64,000 nt of DNA, from NCBI RefSeq assembly GCF_035083965.1, contig NC_089723.1, forward strand, positions 4,735,501 through 4,799,500, written 5' to 3'. The first letter of the stretch is position 1, and each line of letters starts with the position of its first letter. Under the pieces are notes generated by a model. It worked only from the letters and a program-made list of their open reading frames with translations, searched no databases and had not been told where the DNA came from. The stretch comes from Branchiostoma lanceolatum (Eukaryota; Chordata; Leptocardii; Amphioxiformes; Branchiostomatidae). Shown piece after piece: positions 12,540 to 26,400 of this stretch. The translations under genes were made by a program, and so were the position numbers.

Positions 12540-12759
12540 CTATCTGGCACCAAAAAATCACGACCATATCATATCCAGGTCAAAAGATACAAAAACCGGA
12601 AGTTCTGCTGTTGTACCAATGTCACACAACAGAGGGGCTAAAGTTGACACTGATCTTCGTCGTACCAACACCTACCACCATAATATATATCATTACCACA
12701 TATCCAGAGGTTCTTGAGTTATGCTAATCACAGAACACACACACACTCATGCACACACA

Positions 12760-12807
<48 letters not shown>

Positions 12808-12859
12808 GACACACACACACACACACAAATACACACACACACGTAAACACACGCACACA

Positions 12860-12895
<36 letters not shown>

Positions 12896-12960
12896 CACCC
12901 AAAACAATATCTCCATTTTTCATTATTTCGTAAACAAAATTATGGGTTTATCATGAAATC
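12540..12960. mobile_element. Dispersed repeat family D, with internal CA array
   Basis: Contains CCAGGTCAAAAGATACAAAA, then CGGAAGTTCTGCTG, GGTTCTTGAGTTATGCT, a long CA array (12733-12896), and the tail AAAACAATATCTCCATTTTT. The same order occurs at 34790-35410, 50775-51500 and from 63880 to the window end. Non-coding. Confidence 0.7.
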
Positions 12961-13107
12961 TAGATGGTCCATTTATTATATTAGTAAGTAAGTTCCGCCG
13001 AAGTCTAGAAGGTCCATTAAAGTACACATATGGAGGTAATGTACGCTACATCACACAACAAATTGATCGTGACCGATTACTCAACATTAATCCTCCAGCT
13101 GAGACGG

Positions 13108-13420
13108 CACTAGGGGGTGTCCCTGTGGTGAAGTGGTCTGCGCTTCTGTCTCTCATCACATCTGGTTCAAATTACTTAGACCAGAAGGACTGGGGTTCAA
13201 GCCCCAGGTAGGACACCTCTGGACAAGAGGTGCATTGAGTCATACCAAAGACTATATAAAAATGGTACATACTTCTGAAACAGTATTGAAGTTAAACACA
13301 CTTCACTGTCAGTGGACTAGCCCCCTGCTACAGTGATTGCACCACAGTGTGGCCCAGGGCTATGAAACGGAGATGGGCACCGCCTTATACATCAGAAATG
13401 GTGTGGGAGGATTTTAACTT
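13108..13420 (+). mobile_element. tRNA-derived SINE
   Basis: The head has Pol III box A-like TGGTGAAGTGG and box B-like GGGGTTCAAGCCCCAG, followed by a long tRNA-unrelated body (to about AACGGAGATGGGCACC). It does not fold as a plain tRNA gene, so I call it a SINE. Confidence 0.6.
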
Positions 13421-13820
13421 AAACTGAGACGGCACTGTGTAAAAAGCAGGTATTTCCACCACTGATTATCGGTAAAGGTTGGCCTCACGCGGCGATAGCT
13501 TCTGTCAGGACTACTCGGAGCATTCCACTCCAGAAGTGGGTATCATAATTCAACAGAGACTAAATTGTTATGCCTGAATCCAGTTTGTTTTGTCAAATTT
13601 ACAAAAAATACGCTGGCGGCAATCGAATTGACAAAGCACTCAACGAATTTCATCGACAGAAAAAAAATCTTTTAAAGGGGAGCTTTAGCAATGGATTCTT
13701 ACATTTTATCTATATCATCTCTTCCGTGCACACTCTTGAGTCGTTCATCGTATCTAAGAACGTCTCACAACTATGTCACAACTATGTCTAAAAAGGCGGA
13801 AGAGATAGAAAAAAATGAAT
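13421..13820. other. Intergenic with a MITE fragment
   Basis: At about 13608-13680 lies a fragment of the TTAA-family MITE (ATACGCTGGCGGC, then AACGAATTTCATCGACA) without its right half. The rest holds nothing I recognise. Confidence 0.4.
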
Positions 13821-13824
13821 TCAT

Positions 13825-14940
13825 AAATGTCTGCTTCAACTTTGTTTACTTATGAGAAGCTCAAATTCACCTGCAGGCCGTTCTATATGCTTACTTGCCA
13901 AAGTGCATGGCCAGTGACTTCCGCCATGCTTTTATATATACGATATCAAGTTCGCCTATTAAAAATTAAAATGACAGATACATGTTGGATTGGAATTCGC
14001 GACCTTTCTAGGATTCTGTACTTAACCTTCGTGTGTGTGGAGAAGTTGAAACGTTATGCAGGCCCCAGCTGCCGTGTTCTATTAACCATTTACTTAAAGG
14101 AAAGCTACACAAAAATTGAAAGGCCTACTATACGATAGTGCTGAAGACTATCCGCCTACATACGTACAAACATACACACACACGCACACACAAACACACA
14201 CACACACACACATACGCTCCAATACACAGACACACACACACAAACACAAACACACACACACATACAAACACAAACACACACACACACACACACATACGTT
14301 CACACACACACACAAACACACACACATACGCTCACAAACACACACATACCTACATACATACACACACGCGCGCGCGCACGCGCGCACATACACCTGTCCT
14401 TGGTGCTGAACACTATCCATCTACAAGAATATACAAACGCGTGCACAAGCACAGACACACACACGCGCGCAGACAAACACAAACGCAAACATACATATTT
14501 GATTTCAATTCGTCCATCGTGTCTATGAAGCTTCACAATTATATCAGTCTCCAATGATAAGTATGAATGTATGTTTCACATTTACATGCTACATGCTGAC
14601 AGTATATATACTATATACTAAGTCACTTTATCCTATCGATTCTAGCATTGCACATCCGCCTGTTTCTTGCTTGTCTAGCTAAGTGAACAAAAGTTAAGTG
14701 TTCACTATCTATCAGCAGTATAAATGTCTGCTTGAACTTGGTATACTTATGAGAAGCTGAATTCGACCGAGAGGTCGTTTATATGCTTTAAAGATCAAAA
14801 TGGCAGATACATTTTGGATTGGAATTCCCGACCTTTCTAGGATTCAGTACTTAACCTCCGTGTGTGTGGAGAAGTTGAAACGTTATGCAGGTCCCATCTG
14901 CCGTGTTCGATTAACCAAGTACTTAGCCGCATTCCCTTCT
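13825..14940. repeat. Duplicated non-coding block around a CA array
   Basis: The segment from about 13825 (AATGTCTGCTTCAACTTTG) to 14095 recurs at about 14722-14930, including GAATTCGCGACCTTTCTAGG versus GAATTCCCGACCTTTCTAGG. Between the copies is a CA/CG compound microsatellite (about 14163-14500). A tandem or transposed duplication is the likely cause. Confidence 0.65.
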
Positions 14941-15044
14941 TTTAACGCCACGTAGACCACCTGTAAAAGCCAACGCGAAGTGACATCATGGGTAAAAACA
15001 AGTTTCCACGTAAGTCGTCAGAAATGAAAACGCGTCCGGGTTGG

Positions 15045-15740
15045 TAGTTTGTCAGTCTCTACCAGACTAACCGCGTCGGCTATAGGGAGAACATTTGCCG
15101 AGGGACTTTGGCCATAGAGGGTTTCATTCGCAAGCGCAGTGGACCCTCTCTCCGTAGCCGACTCTCGTCATATAATTCACTCTATTTGGCCAATTTCTAC
15201 TATTTTCCTGGAGCCTGGTAGAGGCTAGTAGTTTGTCAACTGTAGTAGGCGTTCGTTGGTGTCCGCCGCACAACTTTCCAGCAGTACAGCACGAAGGAAG
15301 GACGGTACAGTCCAACTTGCCGGACCTCTAGATGTATGGCTTGGTTTATACATGCATCTGCAAGCACATTCGGAGTTTGCTCCAGGTGTAGTTGGTAACC
15401 CTGTGTAAACCGGGCCGAAGAATCGCCATCCTTGTCGGTAAGTGCAACCTATCGGAGAGGAGTGTTTATCTACTGATCAGGTAAGTCATACAGTTGTTTG
15501 GGCGCGACCTTGTTATATGTACATGTATAGTCCATTTGACTCGGAATACGGAGGTTCGAACTACTGTTAATCTCGCCAAAAATAGCTACTCAAACAACTG
15601 GATGTAATCTTGAAACAGACGTTTCAGACAGCATTCGCTCTCTTTCGTCAGTGCTTAGGACAGGACTGGCAAACCAGGTTTTATACCTATCACTACTTTT
15701 GGCATATCTTATTACCTGGATGTCTAACTTTCATCAACGT
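15045..15740. other. Intergenic, possible short elements
   Basis: CAGTCTCTACCAGACTAAC at about 15053 is the complement of a motif near 1518, and CCTGGTAGAGGCTAGTAG occurs at about 15213. These look like MITE ends, but I could not define an element. No gene recognised. Confidence 0.35.
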
Positions 15741-15741
15741 A

Positions 15742-15930
15742 CACACGCACACACACACACACCTGTCCTTGGTGCTGAACACCAATCTACTCACATACAC
15801 GCACACACACGCCCGCGCGCGCGCACGCACGCACACACATACCTGTCCTTGGTGCTGAACACTATCCATCTACACACATACACACACACACACACAAACG
15901 TACACGCACACACACACACACAAGTCACGT
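15742..15930. repeat. CA/CG microsatellite with embedded unit
   Basis: CA arrays are broken by the unit CCTGTCCTTGGTGCTGAACA, present twice here and once near 14393. This is a composite tandem repeat. Confidence 0.75.
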
Positions 15931-15984
15931 TCTGGTTACGGATTTAATTCGTTCTTCGAAGGGGACGAAAACCTTCGGGCTAAA

Positions 15985-16150
15985 ACGTACGGGGAGAGTA
16001 GTACAGTCTTCTGGCTTCCGAGAATCGAAACTGGGCCGCCCGCCAACTCACGAACACAACGCACTTACAACAAGGCTAAAAGGTCCGGACCAGTTAGACT
16101 GGCCAGTAAGTGGCGCTTGAACCATACTGTTACAGGGCCTATGTCTGAGG
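15985..16150 (-). mobile_element. tRNA-derived SINE relative
   Basis: Related to the SINEs at 36480-36610 and 36970-37097: a diverged GAATCGAAACTGGGCC box-B segment, then AAGGCTAAAAGGTCCGGACC and TGGCGCTTGAACCATACTGT. It lies in reverse orientation. Confidence 0.55.
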
Positions 16151-16429
16151 AACCTCAGGCGTTAAATCCTTGCACCTCAAAGAGGGTAACACACTTATCG
16201 ATAAGAGTATGGGTGACCCGGTGTGCGTGGCTGAAAACGCGAGCGGTGCACCGGTGGTGAAACCAATAGAAAAAGTTGTCCTGCGTCGATGGCTGCTTCA
16301 CCTTTTTCCTGGACATGAAGGTAAGTACGAGTAGATATGCTGTTGTGTTCCATCATCATCAGATTATGACCATTGAGAAACTATCATTTTAGAAACTGAA
16401 TGGCGATCCTCGGCAAAGGTTGATAGTGT

Positions 16430-19054
16430 CATGTGCCTGATCCACGTAAAAGTATCCCGAACGAAACAAGATTTGTTGAGACTTCAAGACCGAAGAAATG
16501 TCGCGAAAGATAGTTTTTGATAGTGTGTTGATCTTGCCATACTTCTTCTGGTAACGTTAGCATACACGATACCGCAAACTTTTGACATTAGTTGCTAAAC
16601 TTTGATTATTTAGATAACACAGAGACAGTATTAAGCACAATTGGGCAGGGTTTGTATCCGGGCCATTAATACCTTGTCATATCATGATCATATCATAATA
16701 GTATGCTTTAACAAGACAGTTGTTATATTTTCTTTTTATGTATTTCCATTTTCCATGGGCAAGTGTTCAATTTTGTCAATTGTCACTGTGATTATCAAGA
16801 AAACACCGAAGCATTGGGAATTTTTTGGCAAGATTTGTATCCGGGCCATTAATACCTTGTCTTATCGTAATCATATCATAATTGTATGCTTTGACAAGAC
16901 AAATATGCTTGGATTTTCAAGAAAACACCAGAGCATTTAGACTTTTTTGACAAGATGTGTTTCCGGGGCCATTTATGCCTTGTTGCTGCTCACGGCCCAC
17001 AAGGTAGAATCACCCCGGAAACATGTCTTGTCTAAATACGATATGTTCATCTCAGGGAAGGAGAAATGCAACATAACACAACGCTACACTACACGCCGCG
17101 CACGTGTCGACCGTGCTGTATAAGACGCCAAACACATAAGAATATATGCCCGTACACACATACACAGACTCACTCCATAGCACACACTGTTTAGCACATG
17201 GAAGAAGTAATAACTGAACACTATCCATTTAGTTATAAAGTTATTAATTTGCTCCGCTTAACGTAATGTCCAGGCCAGCCATGATATACATTTTTTCGTG
17301 TTCTTGTGAAAAGAAATAGTACACATCAATACAAATCTACCTGTATTGTGCCCATCTGAAGTACATGACATTTAGACACCTATATATAGTAAGCTGAATG
17401 TGTGCAGTCAGCCATTATAGCTGGTCCTACATGTCTGTACATATATGACATGGATCATGATGTGTGTCTGGGGTACTTCATGTCTTGTGGGCAACAGATT
17501 AACGCACAGACAGAAGACAGAAGCACCCTAGAAACCTGTGTGATCTACTCTCTGCATGTCTAACTCACAGTTTACAACATCTTTTGATATATATATATAT
17601 AATAGTGATAATTGATCAAAGTTATTCAAGAGAACTTGATTGATGATCAAGAGAACTTGATTCATTTCACTCTACAGATGATTTCAATCATATATTCTAT
17701 GAGTAGACAATCCGTAGTGTGTGTGTGCGAATAAGTAAATCCATTAGATGGTGTTCGGATCTTAGAAACTGTAGTGTAAAGGGTACTTTTAAGTTTAAAA
17801 ACTCAAATAGTAATAACGTTATACTTGTCAAAATCATTTATCTACTTTTGTGTACCGTCCTCTATAGCTATGCATTCGTAGAACACCTAACGGAAGTCCT
17901 TCTACTTTTGTAGATCCACGTGGGAAACTTGGATGCATCCTGCCCGAAACAAGATTACTTGTGACTTCAGGATATGTAAAATGTAGCAAACGATAGTCTT
18001 CTTGGGTTCGATAGTATGTTGGCCTTGCAATTCCTCTTCTGATATACGAAGCACACACGATATGGCAAATCTGTAACAGCCCAAAATGTCAACATTATGC
18101 ACAAGATATCAAACATATGATTTCTTACGTATTTCCATTTTCCATGGACTAGTTTTTGATTGTGTCACTGTGATTATTTGGAAAACCCCAAGGCAGTATT
18201 CAGTATAGTGTTGGGCAAGATGTGTTTCCGGGGCCATTCATGCCTTGTTGTTGCTCAAAGCCCACAAGGTGGAATTACCCCGGAAATAAGTCTTGTCCAC
18301 TGACTTTCTGAAGGGCGATTCGCGATGAGCATCTCAGGGAATAAGTAATGCAACACAGAACAACCCAATACGCAACATTGTACAACTCTATGCAACTCTA
18401 AACAACACTAGACAACGATGCACATGTTTGAACTTATAACATCACAAACACACGCGCACGCACACTGCACACATACGCACGCTAAAACACACATAACTGT
18501 TATGTTAACATCTTGATTTCCCAACCGTGGGTAAGGTCCAAGTTTGCTTTGCGTAATGTCCTGTCCAGGCATTTACAAATGTTCAATCAATCTCTTGAAA
18601 ATAGTGGTCTGTAAAGGCAACAATGCGAACTTAAAACCACCCCGAACATTTCTGCCTGTGTTTCTGTAGCGCTACTATTGTTTCAAATGCGAACTTTAAA
18701 CCACCGCGAACGCTCCATTTTCTCCCTAACGCGAAATTAAAACCACGCAAACTTAATTGCATTTAGAGAATCTACAATCGAAAAATGCTTGCACAATCCG
18801 AATATCTATCTGCAATACAGAATAACGTTTTCACAGCATAATCTATATCTAAACCTGCCGTGCTCAGCAACAATTAGTGTAGGTGCTACGACAACAAGCC
18901 TGTATATATGACATGGCCGGATCATGATGTGTGTCTGGGGCTTTTCATGTCTTGTGAGAAACAGATAAACACACAAGGCAAAAGCACCCTGGAAGCCTGT
19001 GTGATCTACTTTCTTCATGTCTAGCTCACAATTCACAACATCTTTATAACATGT

Positions 19055-19060
<6 letters not shown>
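16430..19060. repeat. Tandem duplication, two units of about 1.2-1.4 kb
   Basis: Unit A (about 16430-17600) and unit B (about 17895-19050) share, in order: a CCCGAACGAAACAAGAT/CCCGAAACAAGAT block, TATTTCCATTTTCCATGG, a palindromic TTTCCGGGGCCATT element, GTAATGTCC, and GATCATGATGTGTGTCTGGG. The offset is about 1,265-1,290 bp before a MITE in unit B and about 1,460 bp after it. The MITE therefore entered unit B after the duplication. Non-coding. Confidence 0.75.
18605..18770. mobile_element. MITE, TACTGTAAATGCA family, copy 2 (degenerate ends)
   Basis: Carries AAACCACCGCGAACGCTCC and AAAACCACGCAAACTTAA, as in the other copies. The outer ends are worn. It sits inside unit B of the tandem duplication only. 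Confidence 0.7.

Positions 19061-19107
<47 letters not shown>
19054..19107. repeat. AG microsatellite
   Basis: An uninterrupted AG run of about 50 bp. Confidence 0.95.
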
Positions 19108-19108
<1 letters not shown>

Positions 19109-19147
19109 ACATACGCACACGCTCTCTGTTTACTAGTATATGGTGAT

Positions 19148-19625
19148 AAAGTAAATGGCAAAATGGTTAGGTTTTGGACTTTTGGAATCTAAAGGTTCTA
19201 GGTTCGGATCCCTGGGCAAGCCCCCATGTTATGCCGTTGCGAAAGGCACCAAAAGCCTATTTCTTCACTCTTCTCGGGTGAAAATAAGTACCTAGCTCCG
19301 AACTTTATGCACATCCAACTCGTTGTAGAAAGAGCTGCCAAACCTACATACTGATATACTCATATACCTTGCTAAAACCATTGTGTACAATTTGTTAAAT
19401 CCGTGACACCTTGACGACCGAATGAAGATGATGACAATTCAATTGTTAAACTTTGATTATGGGGGTCGTGTGGGGTAACGACAAAGTCTTCGGCCCAGAA
19501 CCCAGCGGTCCCGTTTGAATCCCCTGACGCCACCGATCTTGTGTCTTGGGAAAGGCACTTTACACGATTTTCCTCACTCCATCCAGGTGTAGCTACGTAG
19601 AAATGGGTATATTGTTCTCTGTATG
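19148..19625 (+). mobile_element. Two tRNA-like SINE pieces
   Basis: GGTTCTAGGTTCGGATCCCTG near 19192 and CGGTCCCGTTTGAATCCCC near 19508 look like box B segments. The second is followed by TCTTGGGAAAGGCACTTTAC and an AAATGGGTA tail. I take both as SINE remains. Confidence 0.5.
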
Positions 19626-19734
19626 TGGCACTGTTGAAATAAGTTATGAGAAACTTGAGTGCAATGCCACGTCGTTCTTGTCTGTCCAGAAACGACGTAC
19701 AAATATCTAGAAAATACGGAGGCAGTGTTAAGCA

Positions 19735-19984
19735 CAGTTGGGCAAGATGTGTATCCGGGGCCATTAAAACCTTGTTGTCGCTTACGGCTCACAAGGTGGA
19801 ATCACCCCGGAAACATGTCTGGTTCACTGACGGATTTGCTATGAGTTCATCTCAGGGAAGAAGTAATGCAACACAACACAGCACCGCACTACACGGCACA
19901 CACATGTCGAACTTATGACACCCACACATACGTACACATACACGGGCGTTAACACATACACGGGCGTTAACACATACACATACA

Positions 19985-20036
<52 letters not shown>

Positions 20037-20172
20037 GATATGAATCCCGATTAACGTGTATGCGTACGTATTATACGTAGACATACACGAGCGTTAATAG
20101 ACACGCACACAAACACACACAAACAAACACACACAAACAAACAAACACACACACACACACAAACACACACAC
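19735..20172. repeat. Third partial duplication unit plus CA microsatellites
   Basis: The TCCGGGGCCATT...ACCCCGGAAACATGTCT palindromic element and its TCATCTCAGGGAAGAAGTAATG flank recur here, followed by CA arrays at 19978-20033 and 20100-20172. Confidence 0.7.
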
Positions 20173-20420
20173 ATGTAGATATATAGATCAAACATCATGA
20201 ATGAAACTTTTTTTTAAGACAACCCACCCCGCTAGATTCAAAACAGTTTTGCACATTCAGAATAATATTTTCATCCAAGGTAGCCATCCGACGTTTTAAC
20301 TTTAGATAAGGCAGAACAGTGATCAGGCAGCGCCATCAAACCTTATGTAATGTTGCAAAGTAACATTACGTAAATGTATTTGCACACCCCCCTTGATATG
20401 TAATGTAATGTACCAGCAAG

Positions 20421-23400
20421 ATGGCGGAGATTCAGTTTGAGGAGGTTATTTCAGGGAAGCCGGGTCCGTCTTTCCTGACGGGATTCAGACGGCTCTTCTA
20501 TCTGGTCACACCGAATGAAACTACTTTCCAAACACGGGAGGAGGTGCCTGAATACATCGAGCAGGTATTTGCCCTACTTTTTATTCTATGCGATACATTT
20601 ATACATTACTTGTTAAGAGAGAACCTTCTTCTCAGTAAATGGTTGATGAAAAGGTACGGACCAAAAGGGGGGTTATGCTTTGGGGGTTTGGGAAAATAGG
20701 TATATCATTTGCAAAGGAAAGATGACAAGAATATATTCAATAGATCAGAAAATGGCACGAACGTTTGATTTAAAGAACATTGTTAGTTCATACCTTTATG
20801 TAACATGGTAGGTGTCTCAGGCGTATAACAGTTATGTGCTAGGAAAGTAAATACAAAGCCTGGGTCACATATGGGTTAAAGTCCATGGACGGCTGCAAAA
20901 CATTGCGTAAACAGAAAAGGGGGGAAATCTTTGTCACGGCAAAATTAACGCTGGCATGTTACTAAATAACCTTTCTTCACACATTCCTAACCAAACTATT
21001 ATGATCATGTAACGTTACTGTGCATTGTGGAACTTCTACATTTGGCACTTGATTTGTTTATTCACATTTATCTCAATACTTAAGTCGGTTAAAAGCCAGT
21101 CACCACGGACATTTTGTAACTGTTTTATTGTTTATCGTGTTAGAGCCGGTGTCACATAGCAAAAAAATGGCTCGCCCGATAAGCTCAAACTTCAGTCAAA
21201 GGGCCATTTTCGGCTGCATACGACCACTGTACTCTTTATCATTGCATGGTCTTTAGGGATCAGCCGATGTACGTAGGTAACTACTAAGCCCTGTCCAATG
21301 TTAAAGGGTAGATTTTCTGGTGACAAATACACTCAGGCGACTCTGGTGATTATGAAATTAGGCGACCGTCTTACTAGTATCAATAAATTTGGCCGAAGAT
21401 AGTCGACAGTGAGACACCGGTTTAAACAATGGGCAGACATTTTCCCACCAGAGGGATATGGTATATCTACTAAGATCACAAAACCCACAAATCATTAAAC
21501 GTGGGACCTTTCATCAGCCACTGCCTCCAAAGAAGAAGTCAACCCCCCATGAGTAAAATTGCATGTAGGAATATTAGTTAGATACATAGAATAGACACTT
21601 GTATTAGGTATATTAGCTCTTACATATATCTATAGAACTGTAGTTATGAACCAGCCATACTTTGTATCTTGTACAATTGTTGCGCAATAAAGTTATAATT
21701 GATATTACCATTGTTACATTTTCAACTGTTTTTACCCTTGCAATTAGCCTACGGGCATGAATTTACCAATAAAAGCATTTATCATTTATTGTATGATGGT
21801 TTATATTTTTCTTGCCTTTTTGTTTTTGTTGCTTGTGTACATAGGCCACACCGTTCTTTATCGTGATGATCCTGGTGGAGTATGTTGTGGCGACCCTGAA
21901 GAAGGACTCCAGCCCAGCCAGGCTTAACGATTCCATTGACTCTATATCAGCGGGAATCATCGGGCAGTGTCCAGGGTATTACTGTAAAACCTTTCTCACG
22001 CGGCGGACATGATAGAATGAAAACGAGGCCATTGTGGCATATATAAGACCAACCCTAACTGCCAATCACAATTACCAGTTCAGCCAATTAATTATAGAAT
22101 CGACCAATGAGGATGTGGCTGCATGTCCGTCAAATATCCGCATGTCCCAATACCACATTAAACATTTGACAGGACTTTTGTGGCAGGTTGAAAACAAACA
22201 AGAATGTCAGAGAAAGAAGTACCACACCCCACACCCCAAAGGCTAATGTTAAATCTTAAAGGTCGAATGATGCATACAAATACTTCCTCGGAGATTTCAT
22301 ACACAGTTCTTTGAATACAAGAATACCAAAAGTTAGTTTAGATGTTAATAATAAATCGGGTACCTTAGGCCCGCTTTACACTTTTCTTTTACTTGTAGTA
22401 CTATACATCGTAGCCTACTTCTTTAGTAGACTACAGCTTTTTTTCTGCATGGGTGTAGAGAGAAAGCGTAGTCTACTACAAAAGTAGACTATGCTGTCTA
22501 GTACAACATTTTCAAAGTTCGAGTTTAAAGTGAACCTAACAAGTGCATCTGATTTCTTGCAGGATCTTTTTGAAAAGCGCCTTTGCTTTTCTGTACATGT
22601 GGCTCCACGAGAACTTCCGTTTGTTGGACTTGCCGTGGGATTCCTATGTAACCTGGTGGACCGCCTTTATCACGGTGGAGTTCTTCTACTACTGGTTCCA
22701 CAGGATGTCACATGGTACATGGTAGAACCTACCGTGCTTTCTATGCTTGATTATCTCCATGAAAAAATACTTTTTCATGGGGATATTGTTTTGCGTGCGT
22801 TTGCGTGTGTGTTATCCTGTGTGTATGTTTGTGTCACCGGACGCTTAAAATCAGCATAACTAAAGAAAGTGTAGATGGATTGTAATTTTGGGCCCCCTGG
22901 TATGTGTCACTGGAACTGCAATGGCGTATTTGTAAAAATCTTCCAAGGAGAATAACTGAAGAAAGGAACGACAGATTTTCATGTTATTTGATATGCAGGT
23001 AGCTTGGACAGAGATGTGCAAACTGAAGTGCAAATTATGCAAATTGGGACTGAATTTGCATAAGTTATGAGGAATATCTACTCCTACATTATAGGTATGT
23101 GCTTTGAGGTTGCACCTGTCACATCTGTTGGTCTCTTATCTAGGACAAGTATTCCCCACGTCCCAACAGCTGGTGGTCAAACCACAAAGGGTTACACTAC
23201 CAAACCTGTGTACTTGTTTCTATCATGTGGATACCCTCTGGCACATAAAACAAAACAACCAGCGGCAACAACAAATAACTAGGGCAAATAAAACACATCA
23301 TATGTAAAAACAAATTTCATGGGGATTTTGGGTCTTCGGACTCGTGTTGTTGTTTTTGTTTTTGCGTTTCGGCGCCTTCGCGCCGAAACGCAATGTCCTG

Positions 23401-26400
23401 GCTTTTACCTTGCATGCATGCTTCGATGCTTCGATGCTTCGATGCTTCGATGCCGGTTCAACACTGTGTCGCACACCATATGACCTTATATGGCAATACA
23501 TTCCAAAATTCTTGTATAGCCATTGCCTTATATGGCAAGTGAGCAAGAAATTTCAGGCAGGCTTGATTTGCATGACACATAGGACCGCATCTAACTGCTA
23601 CAACTGTTCGGAAATATCATTGCATTGTGGTTTCGGACTTTGATATCCTGAAAAATGACCATATTACATCTATACCACAAGATTGCAGAAGAAAAAAAAA
23701 TGATTTCGTCAAGAAAACGACCAAAAATCGACATAAATGATACCATGTAGTGAGGTTATAGCATTACGTACAGTGATCTGTGTTACACACTACAGCTTAG
23801 CTCATCTGGCAACGCGTAGCACTTCGGACCCAGAGGATCCGGGTTCGTTTCCGTGCGTGGATTTTTTTTCTTTTTAGATATTGAATATCAAAAATATATA
23901 TTGATATTATATTAATCTATCAATATCATATTTATGAATATCATTTTTTTTCATTAATAAATAAAGAAATATTTTACATTTGTTATTCTTAAATATTCAT
24001 TTAATATATACAAGGCCTTTGTCTTATGAACAGGACTTCATAGATTCCAAACCCGGCATTCGAATTTTTCTGTTCATTGTAATGGAAAATACCGTGCAGC
24101 GGCTCCTATGCGCGGTAAGATGATTCTTGCAAAACACTCGCCACTAAACTTCTATCCCCGATGTAAACAGAGGCTCTTGATGTTGTTTGCAAAACAGCGA
24201 TCCTTTGTTACAGTAGCAAATGCTCCATTGTTCAGTATCGACTCCATTCAGACAACACGGACGTGGAAATTGACGCCGCTCGGCACAAAAATATGGGAAT
24301 TTTCATGAATTTTAGCAAAATTACCCAGGAAAATAAGGAAGAAATGTTGTAAATGCGGAAACCAGAATGATACGGATGAGGTAGCTGTTGATTTGTTTGA
24401 CATTTGGTAGCCATTTTAGATAGAACCTTAGCTGTTATGAACTTCTATTTCACTTAATTACCATAGTGCTGATGATTCAATGGTGCTTTTTCAAATTTTA
24501 TGTTTTATTGCGTGCCATGTACATAATTACATTGATAGCTTTTATAATGAGCCTATTGTACATTTTACAAATAAGTACAAGTTGTAGGCCAAGACCAGCT
24601 TTTTCAAAAGCACTTAAGTTAAGTGACGTAAGTTCAAAATTGCTTTCCCCAATCTGCCTTTCTCTATTAAAACAGTACTCATTTCCCAAAATGACAATTT
24701 TTCTTATAGACTCAACAGCCCTTGAGTGACTTTCTCTGGCAGATTTTACTTCAAGTAAAGGGCAAAGACAATTCACACTCATAAACGTAGCCGAAACGCC
24801 AGCTTTTTTGAAAAGCTCTTGTTTTTATTCAGAAGTGAACCTGCTCTGGGCAGCACACCAGGGCCACCATAGCTCGGAAGACTACAATTTCACCACGGCT
24901 CTACGACAATCATCGTTTCAACGTGCCAGTGTAAGCCTGAATACTTGTGTTTATTTTCTTTACACGTTAAGCCCCCCTCTCACTGGACCCGCGGTACGCT
25001 GGCGGCGTCGCTGCGGCCGATCGAATTGATAAAACACTCAACGAATTTTATCGACAAAAAACGAAACTTTTTAAGTGTGTTTTGTTGTGTGTTTTGTTGT
25101 ATTTTGGTCATACTTGTACGTTTTGACTGATTGCCATTATAAAGTCAAGGATAACACAAATCCAGTTTAGGACGCAGCGACGCCACCAGCGTGCCGCGGG
25201 TCTAGTGAGAGGGGGGCTTAAGTGTTCTAAACTGGATTACTGTTACCCTTGACTTTATAATGGAAATATCATTGAAAACGTACAAATATGACCAAAAAGA
25301 CAACGAAACACACAAAGCTTTAAAAGATTCGTTTTGGTCGATGAAATTCGTTGAGTGCTTTGTCAATTCGATCGGCCACAGCGACGCCGCCAGCGTGCCG
25401 CGGGTCCAGTGTGAGAAGGGGGCTTAAGAATGGTATTTGAAAGTTCAGTGTCCAAATACATGTATAGCAAAGCTGCTTTGTACTGATATCGTCTACGATG
25501 TTGTGGTACCCATCTCAATTTGCAGATATTCATGGTCCCGATGGCTCTTGTGGTCCCGCCAGCTGCCTACTTTGTGCATTTCCAGTTCAACATACTGTAC
25601 CAGTTCTGGCTTCATACGGAGGTCAGTATTAAAGGCAACCAAAGCAATATTAGGGCCAAAAAAATGCTGAAATCTTTATGGTAGCGACATTTACTAACAC
25701 TGCGTAATAACTTCATACTTTGAGCATTTCAAAACCGCGCAAAAACGTGCCGTACGATGATCCCCTTAATTTCGCGAGCCTAGAAAAACTCCACGATTTT
25801 CAGTGAGTTCTCACGTCACAACAACGTCATATTTTTGCATCATAGACGTTGTTATACATTGTGATGGTGTTGTTTGAACTAATCATGTATAGAAATGACT
25901 AAATAAATTGACTTTCAAATCCGATTTTCGGGCCCTAATATAGCTTCAGTTACACATCTTTCGCCTTCTTCCATAATAGGCATACATGTACAACAAGCAT
26001 CATCATGTTTATCAAAACTTTGCTTCCTCAATAAAAGTTCAATTCATCTAATTCAACAAAGAAGTGCCTGAACTCAATGAAAGCAAAAAAATGAGTCCAC
26101 TTTCATGAATGATATTGAGCACCAAGTGTAATGGATTGCAAGTATCCATCTGAAATACACATCTATTGTGTACCTTTCTTCTACACTTTTTTCCACTTTC
26201 TATAACATCTCAATCAACAGCTGGTGACGTCCCTAGGGTTCCTGGAGTATGTTCTGAACACACCGAGTCACCATCGCGTCCACCACGGTATGTTCACAAC
26301 TTTCAGTCATTCTGTAGCCTGTTTATTGCTTTTTTGGTTGCGACTCTTATTCTCATAAAGAGACTATTTGGTTATATACAGGATTCATGACCAAAAGGCA

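Noticed and set aside
12714-12991. Open frames reading Thr-His or Cys-Val repeats, also at 14116-14557
   Set aside because: Translations of CA microsatellites.
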